From the NCBI GenBank assembly GCA_000237975.1, contig CP003179.1, forward strand, positions 3,130,270-3,194,269: a stretch of DNA of 64,000 nucleotides. The letters run 5' to 3'. Below are positions 26,279-35,374 of this stretch, piece by piece. The position numbers and the translations under genes are program-made. The DNA is from Sulfobacillus acidophilus DSM 10332. GTDB lineage: Bacteria; Bacillota; Sulfobacillia; Sulfobacillales; Sulfobacillaceae. Under the pieces are notes generated by a model. That model was not told where the DNA came from. It did no database searches and was given only the letters and a program-made list of their open reading frames with translations. The stretch's first letter is position 1, and each line of letters starts with the position of its first letter.

Positions 26279-27516
26279 ATGAAGCGAACCAAAGGCTTCG
26301 CGCTGGCCGGAACCGGAATCGCCGCCCTCGCGTTGGCCGGTTGCGGTCCGACCACTGCCTCAACCCCGTCCGCAAGTATTCCCCCTCGGCGCCTCAAACC
26401 ATTACCGTGGGGACCCTTTATGCCGGATCGGGCAGCTACGCCACCAGCTCCTTGCCGGAATACGCCGGACTTAAGTTTTGGATTAATCAAGTGAATAGTC
26501 AGGGAGGCGTCTACGTCAACGCCTACCACAAACGAATCAAAGTCCAGTTGGTCAGCTACAACGATCAAAGCTCCCCCACGACGGCCACTAATTTGTATAA
26601 CCAGTTAATCACAGTCAACCATGTGAATATTTTAGTGGCTGACTTTGGCTCGGTTTTGACCTCGGTGGCCGTGCCGCTCGCGGAAGAAAACAAAATGCTG
26701 TTATTTGACCAAACGGGAACCGGGGCCAGCTTCTTTTCTCCCAACAACCCGTATATTGTGTTAACCAGCTTACCGACTTCCGGCCTTTGGCCCGACTCGC
26801 TGGCACAATATTTGATCCAGAGCGGGAAAAAACACGTTGCGATTGTCTATGACACCAACGACTTTGACCAATCCCAAGACACCACCTTGGTCACCAAGCT
26901 CAAAGCGGCCGGTATCAATCCGGTGTACAACAACGGGGTCGCCACGTCGACATCGAACTACACGGTCATTTTGCACGATATTGCCGCCACCAATCCGGAT
27001 GCGGTGATTGAACTGGGCTATCCGAACAACGATATCGCGTTCTTGCAGGCGCTAAAGAGCAGCAGTGATCATTTCCCGATGGTGTTTACCATCTTCCCCG
27101 GTCAGCTGCCGCAGTTGTTTGAGAGCAATTTTGGCGGAGCCGCCGGCCTTGCCGGTCTCTACACCTACCCGGCACCGCCGCTTTTAAATCGGCCGCAAGT
27201 CAATTACGGTTTGTCATTGGCTCAGTTTGAGACCGCATACCAGAAATCTACCGGACAATCGGCCAACTTCCTTTCCGTCGCCGGTTACAACACCGGCCTC
27301 GTAATCCAAAAAACTTTAGGAACGGCCACCAGTCTCAGTCAACTGGGCCTGCGGCAAGCGGTGTCGTCTTTCTCCGGGAAGATTTCCACCCTCGACGGCA
27401 CCTTCCAAATCAACAATGAAGGGGCTCAAATCGGCGAAACCTTGCCGGTGGGTCAATTTAGCGTCGGTTCCAACGGCAACTTGGAAGTCAATCTCGTGAC
27501 TCCGTTATCGCAATAA
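26279..27516 (+). CDS. branched-chain-type ABC substrate-binding lipoprotein, frameshifted
   Basis: Two frames together encode one LivK-type protein of about 412 residues. Frame 2 from the ATG at 26279 (GAAGGAGGA ahead) gives the lipoprotein signal ending ALALAGC with C22. Frame 1, open to the stop at 27516, gives the mature periplasmic-binding fold (QTITVGTLYAGSGSYATSS onward). They would join perfectly if the C5 run at 26381-26385 had one more C, giving SIPPSAPQTITV. So the gene is one base short there. Possible reasons are a sequencing error, a true recent mutation, or slippage. The other 370 codons look intact, which favours error or a very recent event. It leads the plus-strand Liv operon. 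Confidence 0.85.
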
Positions 27517-27529
27517 AGGTCAAAAAGAG

Positions 27530-28456
27530 GTGCGGAGGGCTCAACCCCTCCGCCTCCGTACAGGAAGGGAGCGAGCTCGGCTGTTTGAGTACTCCTTGGT
27601 CTCCGGTGTCTTATTCGGGTTATATTTTGCCCTCATGGCGCTTGGCCTCAATCTCATTTTTGGGGTGATGCGCATGGTGAATTTGGCGCACGGAGACTTT
27701 GTCATGGCAGGCGCATTCGCCACGTTTTGGGCCTACCAGCATTGGCACCAAAACCCCGTGATCCTGATTATCGGGGTCATGGTCATTTTTGGGATGGCAG
27801 GATTTCTGCTGTATTTTCCGTTTGTTCCGCCGCTTCTCCGATCGTGGGATCCCGAAATGTTATCCCTGATTATGTTTTTTGGCTTCTCCCAGATTCTCGA
27901 AGCCCTGGCCGTGATGGCATTTGGGAATAATCCCCGCACGGTCAACTTCCCCATCGCCAACGCCCCGCCATACCATATGCTCGGCCAAAATTACCAAGCC
28001 TCTTGGGTTTTTGCGGCGCTGGTCAGCGTCGTCGTCATTGGGCTTATTTACTTCTATTTGTTCCGGACTCGATGGGGATATGCCACCCGGGCCGTCATGG
28101 ACAGTCGCGACGAAGCGGAAGTCAGCGGCATTCCGGTACACCGGGTATCCGCGCTGATTTTTGCGATTGGTCTGGCCACCGCCGCCGCTGCCGGCGTGTT
28201 AAGTCCCTTAATGCTGGGTGCCATTGATCCCACGATGGGCATTGACCTGACCGCGACGGCCTTTGCCGTGGTTATTATCGGATCCCTGGGTAATCCTCTG
28301 GGGACCTTACTCGGCGGTCTCGTCTACGGTGTGATTCTCATGTTGATGCAAACCTATCTGTCGTCGTGGGCCAATATGGTTCCCTATGTCGCCCTTTTAT
28401 TGATATTGCTTCTGCGGCCCGAAGGGCTTCTCGGACGGGGGGTTCGGCATGCGTAA
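27530..28456 (+). CDS. livH: branched-chain amino acid-type ABC permease (LivH)
   Basis: A 308-residue permease with eight or so membrane segments and the LivH marks ALMALGLNLIFGVMRMVNLAHG at the start and GSLGNPLGTLLGGLVYG in the late loop. It forms the inner-membrane channel with LivM. The GTG at 27530 adds a basic N-terminus that LivH proteins usually lack; a CTG at 27581, with AAGGGAG nine bases ahead, would give a more typical protein. The gene follows the binding protein by 13 bases. Confidence 0.9.
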   Translation: MRRAQPLRLRTGRERARLFEYSLVSGVLFGLYFALMALGLNLIFGVMRMVNLAHGDFVMAGAFATFWAYQHWHQNPVILIIGVMVIFGMAGFLLYFPFVPPLLRSWDPEMLSLIMFFGFSQILEALAVMAFGNNPRTVNFPIANAPPYHMLGQNYQASWVFAALVSVVVIGLIYFYLFRTRWGYATRAVMDSRDEAEVSGIPVHRVSALIFAIGLATAAAAGVLSPLMLGAIDPTMGIDLTATAFAVVIIGSLGNPLGTLLGGLVYGVILMLMQTYLSSWANMVPYVALLLILLLRPEGLLGRGVRHA

Positions 28457-29378
28457 AATTCCCGGTTCTTGGGTCTCGAGCGGTCTCACCATTTTGCTGG
28501 CATTGGCGCTCTTTTGGTTTAGTCCCCAGTTCTACCCCAACACCTCCGTCCTGTTTCAAATGATGATGTTTGCCGTGCTGGCCCAAGGCGTGAATTTGCT
28601 CTACGGCTTTACCGGCTATTTACCGTTCGGCTATGTCGGCTTTTTCGGAGCCGGGGCTTACGGCGGATCTTTGGCCATCCAATGGCTCCATTGGCCCGGG
28701 ATTCCGGCCATGATTGCCGGCGGCCTCACCGCCCTTTTGGTCGGCCTACTGCTCACCCCCCTACTCCGTCTGGCCGGGGCCTATTTTGCCATCGGCAGCA
28801 TGGCTGCGGCCCAAATCGTTGCCGATGTGGTATCGAACCCGGCCTTGGTCAAAGTCACGAATGGACCCTACGGCATTCAGCTGGTACAAAGCTACCATCC
28901 GGTCGAGAGTTATATCGTGATGTGGGCCACGCTGGGACTCGTGATGCTGGGCACCGCCATCTTGCGCCACTCGCGGGTCGGTATGGCCTTGACGGCCGTG
29001 AAAGAAGAGCCGCAAAGTGCCGCTCTCATAGGAATTCACGTGGTCTGGCTGAGGATGGGTGCTTGGCTCGTCAGCGCCTTCGTGGCCGGATTGGCCGGCG
29101 CCTTATTTGCCTGGCACACGTCCGTTTTCTATCCTTCGACCGTGTTTGATCTGAGTATTAGTGTGTTCGCTATCGTGTTTACCCTGTTTGGGGGTAGCGG
29201 CACCCTTCTGGGCCCCCTGGTGGGATCGCTCGTGCTATACGGTCTTTATAACGCCATTGGCATATCGTCCCCCCAATATTTTCAGTTGCTGTACGGGATC
29301 CTGATTGTGATATTGGTCCTATTTCTACCCAACGGACTTGCCTCGTTGGCCAAACGGAGGGGTTGGGATGTCCCCTAA
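28449..29378 (+). CDS. livM: branched-chain amino acid-type ABC permease (LivM)
   Basis: A 309-residue membrane protein. The segment LLYGFTGYLPFGYVGFFGAG matches LivM (G-x-x-S/P-x-G-x-x-x-F-x-G-x-G-A-Y). Further marks are a SRVGMALTAVKEEPQSAALIG loop, where the ATPase docks, and FGGSGTLLGPLVGS near the end. It overlaps livH by eight bases and livG by eleven, typical of a tightly coupled operon. Confidence 0.92.
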   Translation: MRKIPGSWVSSGLTILLALALFWFSPQFYPNTSVLFQMMMFAVLAQGVNLLYGFTGYLPFGYVGFFGAGAYGGSLAIQWLHWPGIPAMIAGGLTALLVGLLLTPLLRLAGAYFAIGSMAAAQIVADVVSNPALVKVTNGPYGIQLVQSYHPVESYIVMWATLGLVMLGTAILRHSRVGMALTAVKEEPQSAALIGIHVVWLRMGAWLVSAFVAGLAGALFAWHTSVFYPSTVFDLSISVFAIVFTLFGGSGTLLGPLVGSLVLYGLYNAIGISSPQYFQLLYGILIVILVLFLPNGLASLAKRRGWDVP

Positions 29379-30072
29379 TTTATTGGACGTGGATCACGTA
29401 ATTAAGCGCTTTGGCGGCTTTAAAGCCCTCAATGACGTGTCCTTTACGCTGGCCGAGGGAGAAATCCTCGGGATCGTAGGCCCGAACGGGTCGGGTAAAA
29501 CGACCCTCATTAATGTCATTTCCGGCCTCTATGCGCCGGATGGTGGCAGCGTGCGCTTTCGAGGATACGATGTGCGACACCTCGGGTTAACCGGCCGAAG
29601 CCGCCGGGGGATTAATCGCACCTTTCAAATTCCGAAACCTTTCCGTCAACTGACGGTTGCCCAAAATGTAGCATTGGCGCGTCATTACGGACGCCACGCG
29701 AGCATGCCCATCGAGGATCCGTTAGCCTTTTTAGGGCTCGCCGAAATGGCCGATTGGGAAGCCGGGCGGCTGACCAGCGCCCAACAAAAGTTGCTGGATT
29801 TGGCCCGGGCCTTGGCGACCGGTCCCCGGTTATTACTCGTCGACGAATTGGCCGCGGGCTTGAATCCCCAGGAAATGCACCAAGTCTCCGAAAAATTACT
29901 GGAAGTCGCACGGCAGGGGGTCGGGATTATCGTCGTGGAACATCTGCTCGGCTTCGTGAATCACCTGACCCGACGCGTGTTGGTCATGAATGCCGGCCAA
30001 CTCATTTTTGAAGGATCGTTAGCCGAAGCCGCCCACGATCCCACCGTCGTAGCGGTGTATTTAGGAGGTTAG
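29368..30072 (+). CDS. livG: branched-chain amino acid-type ABC ATPase (LivG)
   Basis: A 234-residue cytoplasmic ATPase. Walker A is GPNGSGKTT, Walker B LLLVDELAAGL with the catalytic glutamate, and the switch histidine is in VVEHLLG. The ABC signature is unusual: LTSAQQKLLDLARAL in place of LSxGQQ, so both signature glycines are lost or moved. The ATG at 29368 (GGAGGGG ahead) is preferred over an earlier one inside livM. It is shorter than usual for LivG by about 15 residues. Confidence 0.88.
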   Translation: MSPNLLDVDHVIKRFGGFKALNDVSFTLAEGEILGIVGPNGSGKTTLINVISGLYAPDGGSVRFRGYDVRHLGLTGRSRRGINRTFQIPKPFRQLTVAQNVALARHYGRHASMPIEDPLAFLGLAEMADWEAGRLTSAQQKLLDLARALATGPRLLLVDELAAGLNPQEMHQVSEKLLEVARQGVGIIVVEHLLGFVNHLTRRVLVMNAGQLIFEGSLAEAAHDPTVVAVYLGG

Positions 30073-30073
30073 C

Positions 30074-30796
30074 ATGACGCCAGCGACATTATCGGTTGAC
30101 CAGATAGCGACCGGCTACGGCGAGCTCCAGGTGCTCTGGGACATAACCCTCGCGGTGGAACCGGGCGAGGCGGTAATCTTGTTAGGCGCCAACGGCGCCG
30201 GCAAAACCACGTTGTTAAAAACCCTGGCGGGATTGATTCCGACGTGGCGGGGTACGATTCGCCTCGGATCCGACGACCTCACCCATGTCCCGACCAATCG
30301 ACGGATTCGCCAAGGCCTCGGGTTTGTTACCGAAACCGGCATCATCATGAATTTGACGGTGGAAGAAAATCTCCGGGTGGGCGGCTACCATTTGTCGCGG
30401 CCGGTTCTGCACCAACGGATGGCGGAACTGTTGGAGGAGTTTCCGGATCTGCGCACGAAGCGCAAGGAACTCGCCGGGAGCCTCAGTGGCGGTCAACGGA
30501 AAATGTTGGCGGTCGCCAAAGCGCTGATGGGACGTCCCCAGATTCTCTTGATGGATGAACCGTCGGCCGGCCTTTCGCCTTTATTTGTCAAAGAAGTGAT
30601 CGCCTTGTTGAAAGCCCATCGTGGCCCCGACTTAGGCCTTTTAATCGCCGAACAAAACGTGAAGTTTTTAGAACTGGCCACGCGCGTTTTTGTCCTCGAC
30701 GGAGGACGAATTCGGTTTAACGGGACGGTCGCGGAACTTGAACACAATGATGCCATCCGACAAGCCTATTTCGGACTGACCGGCCCGGAATTCTAA
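30074..30796 (+). CDS. livF: branched-chain amino acid-type ABC ATPase (LivF)
   Basis: A 240-residue ATPase with Walker A GANGAGKTT, signature LSGGQRKMLAVAKAL, Walker B ILLMDEPSAGLSP and the LivF-type ending FVLDGGRIRFNGTVAEL. AGGAGG lies five bases before the ATG. It works with LivG to power the LivHM pore. It is the last gene of the plus-strand Liv operon and is followed by a terminator shared with the convergent hpa operon. Confidence 0.93.
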   Translation: MTPATLSVDQIATGYGELQVLWDITLAVEPGEAVILLGANGAGKTTLLKTLAGLIPTWRGTIRLGSDDLTHVPTNRRIRQGLGFVTETGIIMNLTVEENLRVGGYHLSRPVLHQRMAELLEEFPDLRTKRKELAGSLSGGQRKMLAVAKALMGRPQILLMDEPSAGLSPLFVKEVIALLKAHRGPDLGLLIAEQNVKFLELATRVFVLDGGRIRFNGTVAELEHNDAIRQAYFGLTGPEF

Positions 30797-30800
30797 CTAC

Positions 30801-30836
30801 GGAAAGGCCTGACGCTTGAGGGGCGTCAGGCCTTCC
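30801..30836. terminator. bidirectional terminator between the Liv and hpa operons
   Basis: GGAAAGGCCTGACGC pairs with GCGTCAGGCCTTCC around a short TTGAGGG loop. It lies exactly between two convergent stop codons. T-runs are short, so efficiency may be moderate. Confidence 0.75.
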
Positions 30837-31360
30837 TACCGTTCCAGTAACAAAAATTCCAACGCCTCTTGTTCGCCGTTTTCCACCCGGTCAAAATAGC
30901 GGCCGCGATAAAAAATCAACGGCTGATCCTCGCTGTGCTGCGCAAAATCCACTACCCGACCAATAACGATGGTGTGATCCCCGGCATCGATCGCCTGGGC
31001 TTTTTCACAGACGAACCAGGCCAGAGCACCGGCAATGACCGGTACCTGATGCGCGGTGGGTACCCATTGGGGCGTGATGTCGGTACCGCGGCGACTGAAT
31101 GCATCCGAAACCGGTCGTTGTGTCGACTGCAGAATACTCACGGAAAATGTCACGCCCTCCGGCGCGAGAAAGCCGTGCATCCGGCTCGTCCGGTTGACAG
31201 AAATCGCAATGAGTCGGGGATTTAACGACACGGACATGAAGGCGTTGGCCGTCATCCCATGAATTTCCTCACCTTGTTGGGTAAGGATCACGGTAATCCC
31301 GGTCGCAAACGTCCCGCAAGCCTGGCGAAAAGCCCGCTCGGTGTCCAGAGCATTCATCAT
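30836..31360 (-). CDS. hpaC: flavin reductase for 4-hydroxyphenylacetate monooxygenase
   Basis: A 174-residue flavin reductase-like domain protein. Marks are GTFATGITVILTQ at the N-terminus, GMTANAFMSVSLNPRLIAIS for flavin contact and FYRGRYFDRV at the end. It supplies reduced FAD to the HpaB oxygenase encoded in the same operon. Start choice: ATG at 31360, seven bases from AAGGAGGA; a GTG one codon earlier is too close. It is the last gene of the operon, 15 bases after hpaD. The assignment as HpaC rests on fold and neighbours. Confidence 0.85.
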   Translation of the reverse strand: MMNALDTERAFRQACGTFATGITVILTQQGEEIHGMTANAFMSVSLNPRLIAISVNRTSRMHGFLAPEGVTFSVSILQSTQRPVSDAFSRRGTDITPQWVPTAHQVPVIAGALAWFVCEKAQAIDAGDHTIVIGRVVDFAQHSEDQPLIFYRGRYFDRVENGEQEALEFLLLER

Positions 31361-31378
31361 CACCGACTCCTCCTTCGC

Positions 31379-32371
31379 TTAATCGTCAAGAAACGCCGGC
31401 CGATCGGGTAGTGTCGGAGCTTCCGTCGGTTGGGGCCGGCCGGACCAGTCATAAGCCACCATCGCTTCGTCGAACCAGCGTTTGGGAGCCGGCGCCCCCC
31501 AAAACGTTTGCCGTTGGGGATGGTTCAAATCCCAGCGAATCGGTTGCCAATCCGGGTCAATCAATAAATAGTCTCCGGTGAACAGTTCAATCCGGTTCCC
31601 GTCGGGATCCCTTAAATAGAGGAAAAAGGCATTGGTCGTTCCGTGACGACCCGGTCCTCGCTCCATATTATCGACATATCCCATCGCTGCCAAGCGGTCG
31701 GCAACATCTAAAATCTTGTCTTTAGACGACGCAATAAAAGACGCGTGATGAAACCGCGGCCCGTGCCCGTTGGAAATCGCCACATCATGGGAGGTCTGCT
31801 TTCGATGGAGCCAAGCCCCCCATATCCGATCCTGTCCGTTGTCCACGCTCACCGTATATTCACTCAGGCGAAACCCCAGATGGGTTTGATACCACGCGGC
31901 GGCGTCTTGAATATGAGGCGTGATATAGTTCACATGATCGAGCCGCATAACTTCTGCCCCGTGATAGTGGTCAAATTGCTGCAACATCCACGGCACACTG
32001 TCGACCTGATAGAAAAATTCAATAGGAAACCCGAAGGGATCCACCGTGCGGAGAGCTCGCCCGATTCCTGGCTCCTCGCCGTCGACCCAATGGGTGCGAA
32101 GTCCCAACCCGACGAAATAATCCGCCAACGCCTCGAGGTCTTCTGGAGACGCCACCCGAAACCCGACATGGGCCACCCCGGGCGTGTCCGCCCGGGTCAA
32201 CACCAAATTGTGATGGGTCCGATCTTCTAACCCGCGGAGAAAGAGATGACGGTCGTCTTGATCGGTCACGGTAAATCCGACCGCTTCGACATAAAAACGA
32301 TAGGCCTTTTCGAGGTCGGTGACCCGGTATTCCACATGATGGGTCCGAAGGATATTAAATGCTTCGCCCAT
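31379..32371 (-). CDS. hpaD: 3,4-dihydroxyphenylacetate 2,3-dioxygenase
   Basis: A 330-residue extradiol dioxygenase with two vicinal-oxygen-chelate domains. Metal ligands are visible: H146 in RLDHVNY, H209 in RFHHASF and E262 in NRIELFTGDY, spaced as in the Brevibacterium fuscum homoprotocatechuate enzyme. It opens the ring of homoprotocatechuate next to the hydroxyls, giving 5-carboxymethyl-2-hydroxymuconate semialdehyde. The start ATG shares its A with the hpaB stop (TAATG). The long C-terminal tail after residue 270 is normal for this subgroup. Confidence 0.93.
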   Translation of the reverse strand: MGEAFNILRTHHVEYRVTDLEKAYRFYVEAVGFTVTDQDDRHLFLRGLEDRTHHNLVLTRADTPGVAHVGFRVASPEDLEALADYFVGLGLRTHWVDGEEPGIGRALRTVDPFGFPIEFFYQVDSVPWMLQQFDHYHGAEVMRLDHVNYITPHIQDAAAWYQTHLGFRLSEYTVSVDNGQDRIWGAWLHRKQTSHDVAISNGHGPRFHHASFIASSKDKILDVADRLAAMGYVDNMERGPGRHGTTNAFFLYLRDPDGNRIELFTGDYLLIDPDWQPIRWDLNHPQRQTFWGAPAPKRWFDEAMVAYDWSGRPQPTEAPTLPDRPAFLDD

Positions 32372-33846
32372 TACGACCGCGCCTCCTTTGTTTGCACCAG
32401 CGGATCCGGCGTTTGATTTAAGAATTCCCGAATCAACGCTTTGGCGGGTTCCTTGTCATAGCTTTGATAGAGAGCCCCCGCCATGCGGACGGGATCCCCG
32501 AAAAAGAACCGTTCATATAAGACCTGCCGACTCCCAAAGGACGAGACCGCGGCATCCCAAGCCAGCCGGAATAAGCGGGTCCGTTCCCACGCGTCGGTGT
32601 TCCGCGCCTGATAGAAGCGGTCCAAATCCGGACGCAGTTCGGGATGGGCAAAATCCTTTTCGGTCGGGATCGCCATCAGTCCCCCGGCGGCCAATTGTTG
32701 AATAATTTCCACCAGCCGCGGATACAGTCGGGGAAACGTGTTCCGGGCCATGTTAAAAGGAGTCCAATCGGGCGTCATGATGCCGTAGCGGTTGAGTTTC
32801 GCATTGGCTTCTCCGGCGACCATGAACGCCTTCATGGTTTCCAAGGCTAAAATCACCTCCGCGACCTTTTCCTGAACATGTTGAAATTGTTCAATCCCAA
32901 TCGTGTCCACAATCAAACCGGCGACGCCTAAAATAAACTCCGCCTTGGCGATGTCTTTCACAATCACTTGATGCGTCATATGCACGACGGCATCGGTGGC
33001 GGCATAGAGCTGGTTACAGCGGTCGGCGTCTTCAAGCAAAAAGATGCGCTCCCAGGGAACCAAGACATCGTGAAACACCACCACCGCATCCATTTCTTCA
33101 AATCGTGAGCCCAAGGGATGATCGAAATGGGATTTGCCATAGTCAAATGTCTCCCGACAGATTAAGCGAAGTCCCGGGGTCGAAAGCGGTAGGGCGAACG
33201 CGAACGCATACGGCTTATCTTCCGGGGTGTTCCGAATGACCGTGGACGGAAAGACCAAAATTTCGTCCGCCAACGGTAACGTGGCCAACATCCGTGCCCC
33301 GCGGATAATGACTCCCTCCGAGGTTTTTTCGACCACGCGCGCCGCCAAATAGGGATCCGCTTGCTGCGAAGGGGGCGCGGACCGGTTGGCTTGGGGCATA
33401 ATTAAGGTATGCGTTGTGCATAAATCGTGTTCCCGCACATATTCGTAATATTTCCGGATATTATCCCCAAACTCGCCGAAAAAAGGAGCGGCGGCGGCCA
33501 GCGCCATGAGTTCGCTATTCAGGTAATCGGGCGCCCTCCCCATCATGCCATGGGCATAGCGGGCCCAATGCATCATCATGGTCCGGCGCCGGACCAAATC
33601 CTCTTTCGTATGCGGTTGCAAAAACGACAATCCCACCAAATCCCCTGTCGCCGGTGAGGGATAGGTCATCTCGGCTTGGATGGCCGGATCGTGTTGCATG
33701 TCATATAGATGTGCGACGGACTGAGCAATATTCCGAAACGCCGGATGTTCGGTAATTTTCCCGGTTACCCGCTCCCCATGAATCCAAAAGTCACGCGTTG
33801 CGCCATCCAGCGCATTCAGATATTGTTCGCCGGTCCGAATCCCCAT
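32371..33846 (-). CDS. hpaB: 4-hydroxyphenylacetate 3-monooxygenase, oxygenase component
   Basis: A 491-residue FADH2-dependent hydroxylase of the HpaB family, recognised by RTGEQYLNALDGATRDFWI at the start, SFLQPHTKEDLVRRR, and the DPLGSRFEEMDAVVVF / VLVPWERIFLLEDADRCN block. It converts 4-hydroxyphenylacetate to homoprotocatechuate. The ATG at 33846 has AAAGGAGG seven bases ahead; the frame is open further upstream but adds a basic leader that overlaps hpaE. It is the first enzyme of the pathway encoded here. Confidence 0.93.
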   Translation of the reverse strand: MGIRTGEQYLNALDGATRDFWIHGERVTGKITEHPAFRNIAQSVAHLYDMQHDPAIQAEMTYPSPATGDLVGLSFLQPHTKEDLVRRRTMMMHWARYAHGMMGRAPDYLNSELMALAAAAPFFGEFGDNIRKYYEYVREHDLCTTHTLIMPQANRSAPPSQQADPYLAARVVEKTSEGVIIRGARMLATLPLADEILVFPSTVIRNTPEDKPYAFAFALPLSTPGLRLICRETFDYGKSHFDHPLGSRFEEMDAVVVFHDVLVPWERIFLLEDADRCNQLYAATDAVVHMTHQVIVKDIAKAEFILGVAGLIVDTIGIEQFQHVQEKVAEVILALETMKAFMVAGEANAKLNRYGIMTPDWTPFNMARNTFPRLYPRLVEIIQQLAAGGLMAIPTEKDFAHPELRPDLDRFYQARNTDAWERTRLFRLAWDAAVSSFGSRQVLYERFFFGDPVRMAGALYQSYDKEPAKALIREFLNQTPDPLVQTKEARS

Positions 33847-33872
33847 TTCGACGCCTCCTTTAATTGAATGAG

Positions 33873-35360
33873 CTACCCTACGCGCGGAATGCCGTGTGTA
33901 CCCAGAGCGACGTGAACGGTTTTCCATTCGGTATAAAACTCAAAACTAAATTCCCCGCCTTCTCGGCCAATCCCGCTCCATTTCGATCCGCCAAACGGCG
34001 TCCTGAGATCGCGCACATTTTGAGAGTTCAGCCACACCATGCCGGACTCGACTTGTTGACTCACCCGCGTCGCCCGGGCCATGTCCCGGGTCCAAATGTA
34101 CGCCGCCAGTCCGTAGCGAACGGCATTGGCGATTTGCACCGCTTCGGCCTCGTCATGAAACCGGAGCACGGTGAGGACCGGTCCAAAAATCTCCTCGGTG
34201 GCCACCCGCATGGACGGCGTCACGCCGGTCAAGAGAGTAGCTTCCAAATAATTACCTTGGTCCAGGCCTGCCGGTCGACGGCCGCCCACGGCCACCTCGA
34301 ATCCTTCAGAATCGGCCAGTTGGATATATCCCATCACCCGCTCCCAATGGGCCGGGTGAATAAGCGGACCTAATTCCGTGGTCTCCTCAAACGGGTCGCC
34401 GACTCGAATTCGGCGAATGCGGTCGGCCAAGCGGCGCGTAAACTCCTCGGCAATCGTCTCCTGTACCAAAAGCCGCGACCCCGCCGTACACCGCTCGCCA
34501 TTGAGGGTAAACATCCCAAATAGGGTCGCATCGAGGGCCCGCTCCAAATCCGCGTCCTCAAACACGATCACCGGCGATTTACCGCCCAATTCCATAGAAA
34601 AGCGCTTTAGATGGGTCGCACCGTTTCGCATAATCTCTTGACCGGTGGTCGTCTCGCCGGTAAACGAAATGAGGGGTACCTGCGGATGCGAAACCAGACC
34701 GGCCCCGGCCGATTCGCCTAAACCGTGCACCACGTTAAAGACACCGGCCGGCAAATCGGCGGATTGAATAATCCGGGCTAAGCGATCGGCCGTCAGCGGC
34801 GACCATTCCGCCGGCTTTAATATCGCCGTATCCCCGGCCGCCAGGCACGGAGCGATTTTCCAGGTTTCGAGCATCAAAGGGGTATTCCACGGCGTAATCA
34901 GGCCCGCCACCCCAACCGGTTGGCGAATGGCGTAATTATGGAAATGAGGGGGCATCGGATAAGATTCGCCTGTGATGTGGGGGGCCATTTCGGCAAAAAA
35001 ACGAAAGTTTTCCGCGGCCCGTTCCACCTGACCGCGCGTTTGCCGAATCGGAATACCGGTATCCAAGGTTTCCAATAGTGCGAGCGCCTCTTTATCGGCC
35101 AATATTCCGTCCGCGATACGATGTAAATACCGGGCCCGTTCTTTCGGCGGCATATCCCGCCAAACGCGGTCAAACGCCGTGTGGGCCGCCTGAAAAGCCC
35201 GGTCGACGGTTTCTCGGTCGCCCGCCGCCACGTGGGTCAATGGTTCATTGCTCGTCGGATCCAGGTCGTCAAACACCGATTCGGCGGTTTCCACAAATTC
35301 CCCCTGAATAAAGTGCCGTACCTGAGGAGGCACGAGGGCTAAAGCCGATTGGCGCGTCAT
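33873..35360 (-). CDS. hpaE: 5-carboxymethyl-2-hydroxymuconate semialdehyde dehydrogenase
   Basis: A 495-residue aldehyde dehydrogenase. The NAD site (GLITPWNTPLMLETWKIAP), the general-base glutamate in SMELGGKSPV and the catalytic cysteine in NGERCTAGSR are all intact. It oxidises the ring-cleavage aldehyde to the triacid. Family membership is certain; the substrate is inferred from the hpa neighbours. The ATG at 35360 has AAAGGAGG eight bases ahead. It lies 14 bases after hpaG and 26 before hpaB. Confidence 0.92.
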   Translation of the reverse strand: MTRQSALALVPPQVRHFIQGEFVETAESVFDDLDPTSNEPLTHVAAGDRETVDRAFQAAHTAFDRVWRDMPPKERARYLHRIADGILADKEALALLETLDTGIPIRQTRGQVERAAENFRFFAEMAPHITGESYPMPPHFHNYAIRQPVGVAGLITPWNTPLMLETWKIAPCLAAGDTAILKPAEWSPLTADRLARIIQSADLPAGVFNVVHGLGESAGAGLVSHPQVPLISFTGETTTGQEIMRNGATHLKRFSMELGGKSPVIVFEDADLERALDATLFGMFTLNGERCTAGSRLLVQETIAEEFTRRLADRIRRIRVGDPFEETTELGPLIHPAHWERVMGYIQLADSEGFEVAVGGRRPAGLDQGNYLEATLLTGVTPSMRVATEEIFGPVLTVLRFHDEAEAVQIANAVRYGLAAYIWTRDMARATRVSQQVESGMVWLNSQNVRDLRTPFGGSKWSGIGREGGEFSFEFYTEWKTVHVALGTHGIPRVG

Positions 35361-35374
35361 CAAATAGGCCTCCT

